Part shown: positions 13,401 to 22,129 of the stretch, in pieces
Numbering within the stretch: position 1 is the first letter of the stretch
Layout: each line of letters starts with the position of its first letter
Source of the DNA: Bolinopsis microptera
Lineage: Eukaryota; Ctenophora; Tentaculata; Lobata; Bolinopsidae
DNA length: 64,000 bases
Reading direction: 5' to 3'
Assembly (NCBI RefSeq): GCF_026151205.1
Contig: NC_087076.1
Coordinates: forward strand, 14,245,675 to 14,309,674
Notes under the pieces: model-generated
The model's database searches: none
Told to the model about the DNA's origin: nothing
What the model saw: the letters and a program-made list of their open reading frames with translations, nothing else
Translations under genes and position numbers: made by a program

Positions 13401-15384
13401 GGACTACTGGAACTGATGGAATTGATCTTATAAAGGTGAAAGAGAATCTGGATTCTTAATAAAGTTATAACTTTATCAGGCGCGAACGATAGTACATTAG
13501 AAATGAAAATAAGAATACTATTTTCTAATCTGACAATATGACAACCCCACCAGGTGACGGTTCAAATAAATGACACAGTGGTCCACACCCTTGTACCTGA
13601 AAGCAACCAAGACTTTATAGGACTGGATAATAGAGAAACAAAAGAGTTTTGTAGAGAAGGTAATTGATAGATAGATACCTATAATTGATAGATAATTGAT
13701 AGGTAATTGGTGGACAATTGATATGTAATTGATAGGTAATTGGTATACAATTGATAGGTAATTGGTAGACAATTGATAGATAATTGATAGGTAATTGGCA
13801 GACAATTGATAGGTAATTGGTAGACAATTGATAGATAATTGATAGGTAATTGATATGTAATTGATAGGTAATTGGGAGATAATTGATAGGTCATTGATAT
13901 GTTATTGATAGATAGTTAGATACTTCCTTCTGTGAAGGCCAGCGCAAAAACTAACAATAATACAATTTTACCATGATTAAAAACTTTAAAATGAACAATG
14001 ACCTAATTTTATTGTTCAGTTCTTCCAAGGAATGGGTGACCACTTACTAATCATGCTAATAAATTGCAGATACTTTGACCCTGAGAATAACATGTGACGA
14101 TCGCTTGGAGTTGTATCTTGATGGCGTGCAACAACAACACAGTGCTCTCGGAATATGGAGCCAGGAGTCAACATTTGAGGAAATAACAACCGAATTAGAA
14201 ATTATAGCCTTGAAATGTGTAAACACTGGAGGAGCTAAAGGTATAATAGCATCACTAGAGAAAGAAGATGGAGACGTTGTCTACTACACCGATACTTACT
14301 GGAAATGCTCATCTGTCCTTGAAGAGGGCTGGCAACTCTCGGGGTTTCAGGATACTTCAGATAATTGGCACAATGCCATTAAAGTAGGAGACAATGGGAA
14401 CCCTACCTGGGGATACATTGGACAGATATCACATGATGCTGATTGGATCTGGGCGAGAGCTGGATGGACAGTTTACTGCCGAGGAGTCGTATTTAATAAA
14501 GGTAAGAATATAAACCCGAATACTTATTTTAGGCATTTTGTTAATATCACCACTATACCCCACTAAATCCACATGACTATATTTAGCTCATCAAGCATTA
14601 TACGAGTCACAACACCAACTTCACAACCTGATATAATATTTTTTGGTTCGCACGCGCATGTGGCTGCATGTTGCTCGAAAAAAGTAAAATAGTAACCACT
14701 TGTAACAGTAAGCTTATCCTTAACCAAGATATAAACAATAAGTTTCAGTCATTAACTTAGAATGAGATAATAATATGACTGAATGCTCGGAAAAAGTAAA
14801 ATATTTACCACTTGTAACAGTAAGCATATCCTTAACCAAGAAATAAACAATACGTTTCAGTCATTAACTTAGAATGAGATAATAATATGACTGCATGCTT
14901 ATAAAGAAGAGTGGCAGATTTCTTACCAGTCGGTAGTTGGATGAGTTGATGGACGACCTGTCCGTCAGTGTTATTAGAGAGGAGAATACAGGTGACACTC
15001 TCACTGGGAGCGCCAGAGGAGTACACAACATTTCTGGCAGATTCGCTCTGAAAAGACTGGGGGTAAAATCTTGTTAGGTATGAACTATGAGAAAATGAAT
15101 GCAAAGGAAACGTAAAATTGGGTAATTTAAGTGATCTTGACTTCGACCCTGTCATTATTATCGTAGACTATAAAGGCACAGTGTTTTTGTAGTTTGTTAA
15201 CAGTAATCTGTTACTCAACGATACTCGCTGTCACAACATATGGGATCAATATACATTTTGCCCCAGAAACATAAAACACAAAGAAGTGAAACCAGATTGT
15301 ATACATATATCTTATTCAGATTCATGGTGAAGTTGATAGTATTACCTGGGTTGTAGTGATGTTGGAAGGAACTGAATCATCCAT
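4410..15384 (-). CDS. C2H2 zinc-finger transcription-factor-like protein, six exons
   Basis: Exons in transcript order are 15384-15346, 15047-14927, 8044-7974, 6230-5624, 5174-5044 and 4868-4410. All have AG/GT borders and all phases close, giving about 475 residues. The first two exons encode a short N-terminal region with a VTCILLSN segment. Exon 4 carries about five C2H2-like fingers, one or two irregular. Another finger is split exactly across the exon 4/5 junction (C-X2-C in one, X12-H completed in the other), which supports that splice. Exon 5 has one more finger. The last exon is a Ser/Pro/Thr-rich tail with a basic RKLRKGRPHRK patch. A DNA-binding regulator is likely. The link between exons 2 and 3 rests on phase and strand only, across a 6.9-kb intron holding another gene, so exons 1-2 could be separate. 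Confidence 0.72.
6478..7693. mobile_element. PIF/Harbinger-like non-autonomous element (MITE)
   Basis: The ends are inverted: CCCCTTAGTTCCATGGCC on the left and the complement of CCCCTAAGTTCCATGCCC on the right. A TTA triplet flanks each side (6475-6477, 7694-7696). A 3-bp TTA/TAA duplication is typical of PIF/Harbinger. Subterminal sequences repeat an AATTCGGGCAAATTTTATTTG motif in similar form near both ends. No transposase frame is present. The 1216-bp element sits in an intron of the C2H2 gene and carries a pyrimidine-rich microsatellite. Confidence 0.75.
7001..7335. repeat. pyrimidine-rich (TCC)n / CTCAGTCC tract
   Basis: About 335 bases of almost pure pyrimidine on the plus strand, made of TCC triplets broken by recurring CAGTCCTCC units. 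It lies inside the Harbinger-like element. The open frames across it are low-complexity by-products. Confidence 0.9.
9096..14566 (+). CDS. secreted protein with two PLAT-like repeats and a lectin-like C-terminal domain
   Basis: Exons: 9096-9159, 9319-9657, 13200-13435, 13554-13659 and 14070-14501, all with consistent phases. Exon 1 gives a 21-residue leader ending in a hydrophobic run, a likely signal peptide. Exon 2 and exons 3+4 encode two related domains of about 100 residues that share GET..C, a C-containing strand, an NIGD step and a V-x-IN/ID strand, similar to PLAT/LH2-type beta-sandwiches. Exon 5 (about 144 residues) looks like a galactose-binding jelly-roll (LELYLDGV, AIKCVNTGG, W-rich end). 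The 3' end is open: either the frame reads on to the stop at 14564-14566, or the strong GTAAGA donor at 14502 leads to an unseen last exon. It lies antisense in an intron of the C2H2 gene. Function unknown; extracellular recognition is a guess. Confidence 0.7.
9691..13073. repeat. 25-bp minisatellite, about 100 copies
   Basis: Head-to-tail 25-bp units containing GGGGCCTCACTAAATTGGG run from 9691 to 9739 and again from 10450 to 13073, split by a 710-bp insertion. The units are nearly identical. Sparse variants (GTAGAAAGG, GATAGCTATAGG, CTACATTGGG) recur in the same order, which shows growth by duplication of multi-unit blocks. The whole array lies in the second intron of the secreted PLAT-like gene. 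Confidence 0.95.
9740..10449. mobile_element. 710-bp inverted-end element with G/C homopolymer termini
   Basis: The element begins with a run of about 18 G and ends with a C-rich run. The next bases are inverted at both ends (GGCAACCATATTAAAG against GGCCAACCATATTAAAG). Each end also carries the same 35-40-bp core, which includes TTTTGACCCGGGGATATAC, in direct orientation. AAATT flanks both sides (9735-9739, 10450-10454), a possible 5-bp target duplication, but AAATT is also part of the satellite unit. No coding frame with recognisable content is present. Confidence 0.6.
13661..13920. repeat. short-period TAATTGATAG minisatellite
   Basis: Degenerate 10-12-bp units such as ATTGATAGGTA and ATTGGTAGACA fill about 260 bases of the intron after exon 4 of the PLAT-like gene. 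The tyrosine/isoleucine-rich frames read from the minus strand are products of the repeat. Confidence 0.9.
14672..14895. repeat. 112-bp tandem duplication
   Basis: Two head-to-tail copies (from TGCTCGAAAAA at 14672 and TGCTCGGAAAAA at 14784) differ at only a few bases. They lie just downstream of exon 2 of the C2H2 gene. Confidence 0.85.
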
Positions 15385-16656
15385 AATATTAATCTGTGCT
15401 TATCTTTGATTTAATATCTATTATAAAAAGTAATTTTTGCTATTTAAATCATGCCTTATATATGAAAAAAGTTTGTTAGTTGTTATTTTTCAAATGCCCC
15501 ATCATTGTACTCACACATTTGTTACATGTTTGATTGTTGGAAATTGATTTATAATTTTACATTATTTTCATGTTCAGATAAATAGCTTTTATCGATTGGA
15601 TATGAATAACAATTGGTTGATGGTTATGGTCATTTTCTAATAAGCCAACATGCCCAGTGATAAGCAAATAAAGAATGTTGGAGCAAAAATATATCAGGAT
15701 GAATCCTTCAATCTAGTAAAATTATAAGGTCAAAAATAAAGCAATTTAAAACTTAAGTATTCATCTATCAGGCTTAAAAATTTCCAGACAGCTATACAAA
15801 CATGATAAAATTTCGAATGTCATCTTTGATATCAATGTATATGTCAAAATTCAAATGAAGTTTACATTATAGTTATTTTATATTTGGGCAAGAAGTAAAG
15901 TAAAGAACAAAGATTTTATTTTATACCCACAATCAATACATAGTAAGTTCAAACGTTCATGATAAATAACGCTGCTAAATTTCAATGAAACTAATAAATC
16001 AATGAAACTAATAAATCAATGTTTTAGCTCATTTTACAAAGTCAAATATTTAAAACAATTAAAATTGTATAGTGCTCAATTTGTAAATGACTAGTTGATC
16101 TTTGCTATTGGAAGTTTGTCAAGGACTGGCAGCTAGCGGGGGCAAGGAATGCACGGGCTTAGGGGCTTTTGTGCACACCAGAACACTAGCTCGGTAGATT
16201 TTTGGAAACTAGAAGGACTGAAAACTAAAATTGTTTTTGATGGAGGCTGAGGCATGTTTTTGAGAGGGACGGTATAATAGCTTGTGGTAACAACAGGCCT
16301 TTACTTTAATAGGATGAAGTTTTAGTTTTAGGACAGGAAGAAGGCATTAAGAAGATTTGCTCTTTGTTTACAAGGCAGAATATAAGCAATGTTGGTTATA
16401 ATATGTATCAATATCTAGATCTTCGTTTATCAATTTTCACTAAATGGGTTTAAAATTTTAATAGGGAGGGAAATTCATCAACTTTATTAAGTACCTATCA
16501 AAAATAAATCTTATATCAATGTAATATATTAAAAATCATAATCCTAAGTCTAATAATAAATCTGTTAAAAACACTTTCTCACTACACTGCGCTCACACAC
16601 GTTAGTAAGACAAAGGAAAATGCACACCTGGCAGCTAATTTTCAATTTCAAGATAA
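15385..16656. other. AT-rich DNA between the C2H2 gene and LINE 1
   Basis: No gene seen. The part near 16050-16656 is probably the LINE 3' UTR. A 17-bp unit, CAATGAAACTAATAAAT, occurs in tandem at about 15980-16020 and could be the LINE's 3' tail repeat. This is weak. Confidence 0.35.
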
Positions 16657-19600
16657 TCATTTTGGATGTGTGGACCCTAGGGTAGACTTAATGTCAAAAT
16701 TTAGATTAGAGCATTCGAAATCTTTGTTTGTCCAATCAAGATCAGCATGGTTATGCTGGTTGACGAGCAGTGATTGCTTCATCCTAGACTTCAGGCAGGC
16801 CACACTTAGACAGTAGTCACGTATACCAAGCTTAGGCACAATTACGTTCCAAATACGAGTCGTTCTGCTATTGAAGTTGTCAGGGGGGTCTGCTTGGCTT
16901 AGTATAAGGGTGGGTTTCCTACTTGAGCAGGTGAAATTTTCATGGAGGGAAATCGGAGCACGGAATTTCATGATTTTATAGAGCTCAAGGAAACAATGGT
17001 AAGTGTACAGGTTTTGGACGGCAAGTATTCCGTGTTCCTTGAACAAAGGTTTCGTGTGCTCTTTCAAGAAAAATTTTTTGTTCAGATTTTGGTTGCCAAA
17101 CGGTCGAGCACGAGCACAGGTCTTAAATTTATCTAGGTATGCCTCCCTGTCGCCAAACAGTACCCTGAGACAATATTTTTGTGCTTTGAATACAGAACTT
17201 ATACGAGTTTTGGCTGCCCCACCCCAAACCGTGATACAATAGGAGAGGTGTGATTCAAATAGAGTGTAATACAACTGGCGGTGTAAGAAATCTGGGAGGG
17301 AGCAGCGTAGGCGGCAGAGAGTTGATGTTGCATGGCTGAGAGAACGCCTAAGTGATTTTATATGTTCTTCCCAGGTTAGCTTTTCATCGATGACGACTCC
17401 CAGAAACTTAGCAGATGCAACTTGTTTTATTGGAAAGTTATCAATGGTTAGAGTATATTCAGAATTATTGTCAGTCTGGGAGGACGATGCTGGTTTAAAG
17501 TGAATGAAACAGCATTTAGACAAGTTGACATGGAGTTTGTTTGCTCGCATGTAGGAATATAAACTAGCTAAAAGAGAATTACCACGCATATATGCCTCCT
17601 TTTTAGATTTCCCAGTCACAAATATATTGGTGTCATCAGCGAAGGTGACAAATGATCCCAAACTGGAGCTGTTGGCGATATCATTAATATATAGGAGAAA
17701 TAAGAGAGGTCCAAGAATCGAACCCTGAGGGACTCCAAACTGTATTTTCAAGGCGTCAGATTTCTCACCAACAACTTCAGTATATTGTGATCTATTTGTT
17801 AGGTAACTTTTTATAAGATCATTTGCCACCCCACGTATCCCATAGCCCTGTAATTTGACAAGTAATGTACCATGATCTATTGTATCAAAAGCTTTGCTAA
17901 GGTCTATGAATATGCCTAAGACATGATGCTTAAGTTTTAGAGATTCAGTTATAAGGTTTACTGAGTGATTAACTGCATGTGAAGTAGAGTGTGACTGCCT
18001 GAAGCCAAATTGTGTTTTAGATATTATACCCTGTGAGCTAGCAAACGAATATATTCTTGAGTAAATGATCTTTTCAAAGATTTTACCAAATATAGAGAGA
18101 GTAGAGATTGGGCGGTAGTTTTCTATCTCTTCAGGGTTTCCCTTCTTAAATACAGGAGTTATTCTACCAGTCTTTAAAACGTCGGGGAACGTGCCATTAG
18201 ACATTAAGATGTTGATGTATCGACTAAGGATCGGTGTAATTACGTGAGATGATCTTTTGATTACACTAACAGGAATATCACTTGCTTTTCCATTTTCAAA
18301 TCCTTTTATTATTTCCGTTATCTCATAAGGTGTACAGTCTTCTAACATAATCGATTTTTCATTAGTCTTTCCAAGGAAATCATAGAATGTTTTTATAGGG
18401 AGAATTGGTAAACCAGAGGCCTCACTGCTACTAAGTGTTTCATTGAGCTTAGGGGCAATAGAAACAAAGTAAGAGTTGAATCCATTGGCTATGACTCTAC
18501 GATTCATGATTCGTTCGTTGTTTATGATAAAGGGAGGCTTAGTTTGCTTCTTTTTCTTGCCCCTGAGCTCATTGATTATCTGCCACGTTTTTTTGCTGTT
18601 TTCTATATTTTTATGGATTTCATTGCAGTAGTACGATCGTTTGGCGACCTTGATAATACTTTTAAGCATTCTTCGGTAGTCACTGAAGACTTTATAGAGC
18701 AGTACATTACCCTCAGGGTTTCTATTTGTTACAGTGCTTGACCAGTCTCTACAGAGTTCATGTTTTCTTTCAACTGAGACAATGATTCCATCGGTAATCC
18801 ACGGGTTGAGTTTGGGAGTCCTTTTGGTAACTTTTGGTACATCAAGCTTACAGTGTTTATCAAGTGTTTCATTGAAGCAGTCCAAGAACTCATTGAAGTT
18901 TACCGAGGGAGTTAAGTCATTCACCTTCACCTCGAGTTCATTAACAAAATTAGTGAGTTTGGAACTTGAATAATCATAGTAGCGAACATGTTTAAGTTTT
19001 TCAGTACTGTTTTTGGTAGGAATTGACGTGAAGGTGAATATAAAGGCATGGTCACCAATCCTATCATTCAATACACCGGAGAGAAGTACATGATCTATCT
19101 CTGATGTGAGGATATTGTCAATACATGAGTTTTTACAGTTAGGACGGAAGTGGGTAGCAAGTGATATAGTAGGATACATATTGTTACGAAGTAACGTGTC
19201 CTCAAATAACTGGCTGGAGGTTTGTACATTGAGGAGGTTAGAGTTAAAATCGCCAAGAATATGGAACTTTTTACCAGCCAACTGCTTAGATATATCCTCA
19301 AGAGTTTGACAAAAGGTCTCACTACAGCCATTTGGAGGACGATAAGCAACCCCATATGTCAGTTTATCACCCGAGCTAAGAGTAATTTCAACAAATAAGC
19401 ACTCAATATCTTTTGTACAGTGAGATAGATTTTCGATTACTACAGCATTCAGGCGATCAGAGACATATAAGGATACTCCTGTTCCTTTTTTCTTATCAGG
19501 GAATGGTACTTGACAAAATGTTGTATAGGAGGGGATTTGGTATAAGCCTTGTTGGCTTGGATCGATGTTGGTCTCAGCCAATCCAATGACATCAAAATTA

Positions 19601-20189
19601 CACGGGAGGGTCTTATGTTCTATTAAAAAGCTGTCAAAATTACTAGCAAACCCATCTATATTGCAAAACAGAGCTGGCAGATAAGGGCATATTTCAAAAC
19701 TGGTTCCACTTGGAGGAAATTTCAGAAATGCTTTTATCAATCCAATTTTGGAAATTTTAGAATGTTTGAACTTTATACTTTGAAAATCTGCAATATTGGA
19801 GACATCAATCTACTCTATCATGCAAAAATAGCTCATTCTATCATCGACACTAAAACAATCCTCAAAAGTGTGCTCTACTTCATAACGTCTCTAGATTAGG
19901 CCTTTGCTTGAACTAAACCCAAATTTTGTGTGTTAGTATATGAGATTTCATTTTTACAGACTGATATAAAGCCCAATCAAGGAGAATGAGCTAACATGGG
20001 GAAAATGTGGTTTAAAAATTTTTGTCACTCCGTAACAAAAAGGTGTCAAAAAGTTATCTATTCTCTTAACTACACGCCTATTGCATTCCATATTTTCTGA
20101 AGTATCTCAGTGACCTTACACTAAGATTTTCCAACATTTTCGATTGATAACATTATAATTTAAGAGGAAATATGATGAGCCAAACTTTG

Positions 20190-20220
20190 GTCACTCCGTA
20201 ACGCTGTGTTACGGAGTGAC
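20190..20220. repeat. perfect 13-bp inverted pair of the GTCACTCCGTAAC motif
   Basis: GTCACTCCGTAAC at 20190-20202 faces its exact complement at 20208-20220 across 5 bases. Further copies are at 20023, 20237, 20975 (one mismatch), 21336, 21350, 21547 and 21715 (one mismatch). All lie inside the 2067-bp transposon; none was noticed elsewhere in the window. Confidence 0.92.
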
Positions 20221-20278
20221 AAATTCAAGGGACATTGTCACTCCGTAACGAATTTTTTTTATTGACATTGGACACATA

Positions 20279-20893
20279 GTGTCCAATCAGGTTGTCATAA
20301 ATACACCAAAGGAGTTTGCAACCTATGCTGACAGTCTTCTCAAGTCAATCAATGTCGTGTATGTTGGAGATCTAGCCTCAGGTATGGAAGAGGAGTGCAG
20401 AAGGAAAGCAAGACCAGTTCCAGGAACCTTAAAAGTGCACCACATTGTCCGTTCTTTCAAAGATAACAGCTGCATCCTTACCTTTAGGGGCACGTCAGTT
20501 GATGGATCTTTGATAAAGAAGATAGAGTATGCCGATGAATCATCTGCTCAGACGACTTCAACAACAGTTATTGGAGAGGAGGAAACACCATCATCTTCTA
20601 ACAGCTGTGAAACTTACAACATTGATCAATTCGTGATTGTTAACTGGGAGGGTGAACTTTATCCAGGAAAAGTTATTGGCAAGCCAGACAGCAGTAACCT
20701 TACCGTTAAGTGCCTTGTACCAGCTGGAAAACCTGGATCAATCTGGAAATGGCCTGACAAAGAGGACGTCCATGATTACGAACTTAGTGACGTGAAAGGA
20801 GCTATTGGTATGCCGAAGCTTTTGCCGGGAACAGGGAGAAGAATAGAGTTTGAAGTACCTGAACTTGCTTATAAGTGGGGTGTAAAGGTTTGA
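20279..20893 (+). CDS. transposon-borne protein of unknown function (partial)
   Basis: About 204 codons to TGA 20893, carried by the 2067-bp transposon on the strand opposite to the LINE. The frame is open upstream and has no ATG at this point, so it is probably the last exon or the C-terminal remnant of a longer protein. Residues about 110-170 read VNWEGELYPGKV, a Cys step, then WKWPDKEDVHDY: a small beta-rich segment of the kind found at the ends of various transposon-derived invertebrate proteins. No catalytic triad is visible, so it is unlikely to be a whole transposase. Confidence 0.5.
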   Translation: MSNQVVINTPKEFATYADSLLKSINVVYVGDLASGMEEECRRKARPVPGTLKVHHIVRSFKDNSCILTFRGTSVDGSLIKKIEYADESSAQTTSTTVIGEEETPSSSNSCETYNIDQFVIVNWEGELYPGKVIGKPDSSNLTVKCLVPAGKPGSIWKWPDKEDVHDYELSDVKGAIGMPKLLPGTGRRIEFEVPELAYKWGVKV

Positions 20894-22129
20894 ATTTTCG
20901 TTAATCTGTGTACATTGTACAGTTTATAACTTTAAACAAATAAGCCCAGATTTTTAAACATTTCATTATGATATGTCACTCTGTAACAGATTCTTAACCG
21001 AGTAATATTTGTAGAAAGTAAAACCAATGAGACTGATTTTTATGCAGTTGTTTATATTTTTCAAACAGTGATTTAAATGTGCTGTATTTTAAGGGAAATT
21101 TACAGAGTTGTAAGCTCCAGGGTTGATTTTTTATCACATGATCGTATTTTTATTCATAATTGTGATCAAGACTAATGAATTGTACCAGATTTGATTTATT
21201 TCACATCAATAAATTTGTGTGTCTACCTTGTTTAAGTGTTATCTATCTAATTTTGAAAAGAATTCTACTATTTAGAGCCAGGCACAGGATGAAAAATGAT
21301 GAAAAATTCGAGTGGAATGAGAGACTGTTTGATGCGTCACTCCGTAACAGTCACTCCGTAACAATCCCCAAAATTTTTGAAGCCTCAAATTTTTTACTCC
21401 TTAGGCAATACACACTTTTTCCTGATTAATTATTGAAGGAAAATGTCTGAAAAGTGCCTGGAAGCCGTCAAAATGCAACTTTCAAGAATATCTGAGATAA
21501 AAATTAGGTCAGAATATGGGTGTACCAAAATCTGAAAATTTATCTAGTCACTCCGTAACCAAATTTCGACTTTTAATTACTCAAAAACGGATTGATTTCT
21601 CACTATTTTCTTTGGCAGATATGTAAATCGTAGGTTTGAAAAGCCTTAGAAACATAATTTAACCAATAATGAACCTGTTTTCTTGGACATTTTTCGGAAA
21701 AAATGGGTAAAATTGTCACACCGTAACATTCTATAGTTTTGAAATATGCCCATAAGCAGAATTTTTATTTTTCTCAGGAAAAAGTTTGCTGATTGAGTTT
21801 GCTAGTTCTTGTTTTGTGTAACACTTACAGTCTTCAAGTATTGAAGAGAATTTAGCTATGGTGACATCTTCCTGGTTGTTTGTATCATAGAATTTATCTG
21901 AATCATCATATCTTTGGCTGCTTGGAAATGGGCAATACCTATCTTCTATTGTACTACAGCAATCACTACACATCCATAGACCGTTTTTGCTTGTAAATTT
22001 CGCGGATCTGAAGCACTTAGTATGAACAACTTTGCTGCAATTTTCACATTCTAAGAGTGGCTGGCCAATATTAATGTATTTACTACAGGGGTCGCACACA
22101 TCTTTAATAAGTTTCATAATCATGATAAA

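Larger units (their letters stand above)
19685..21751. mobile_element. 2067-bp TIR DNA transposon inserted in LINE 1 ORF2
   Basis: The 17-bp ends GGGCATATTTCAAAACT are perfectly inverted. ATAA (TTAT on the LINE strand) is duplicated at 19681-19684 and 21752-21755. Skipping the insert plus one ATAA makes the host ORF2 continuous, which fixes the borders to the base. Inside are one plus-strand frame (20279-20893) and nine copies of a GTCACTCCGTAAC-type motif on both sides of it, like subterminal transposase-binding repeats. The superfamily is not clear: a 4-bp duplication occurs in several groups, but the usual TTAA of piggyBac/Kolobok does not fit. Confidence 0.88.
16657..22123 (-). pseudogene. 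LINE 1 ORF2: PHD finger + AP endonuclease + reverse transcriptase, split by insertion
   Basis: ORF2 starts at ATG 22123. Residues 1-124 hold a Cys/His finger (CDPC..CENC..HTKC..CSDC). At 21752 the frame is cut by a DNA transposon and resumes at 19680 in the same frame. Omitting the insert and one target copy leaves 1132 codons including the stop at 16657. The second part shows the endonuclease blocks AETNI, GVAYRPPN, LGDFNS, DNILTS and GDHAF. The reverse transcriptase follows with NYRPIS, LSKAFDTIDH, GVPQGSILGPLLF and the catalytic FADD. The family nicks target DNA and primes cDNA synthesis there. As it stands, the reading frame meets a stop just inside the insert. Confidence 0.9.

Noticed and set aside
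13518-13894. Tyr/Ile/Leu-rich minus-strand proteins
   Set aside because: Three overlapping frames all read the same short tandem repeat; no gene features.
14502-14540. A 34-nt intron ending in TTTTAG in the PLAT-like gene
   Set aside because: Too short for an animal intron; left as an uncertain 3' end.
19685-19740. First 19 residues of the long ORF2 frame as the true LINE start
   Set aside because: They are encoded by the transposon end; the real frame comes from 22123-21752.
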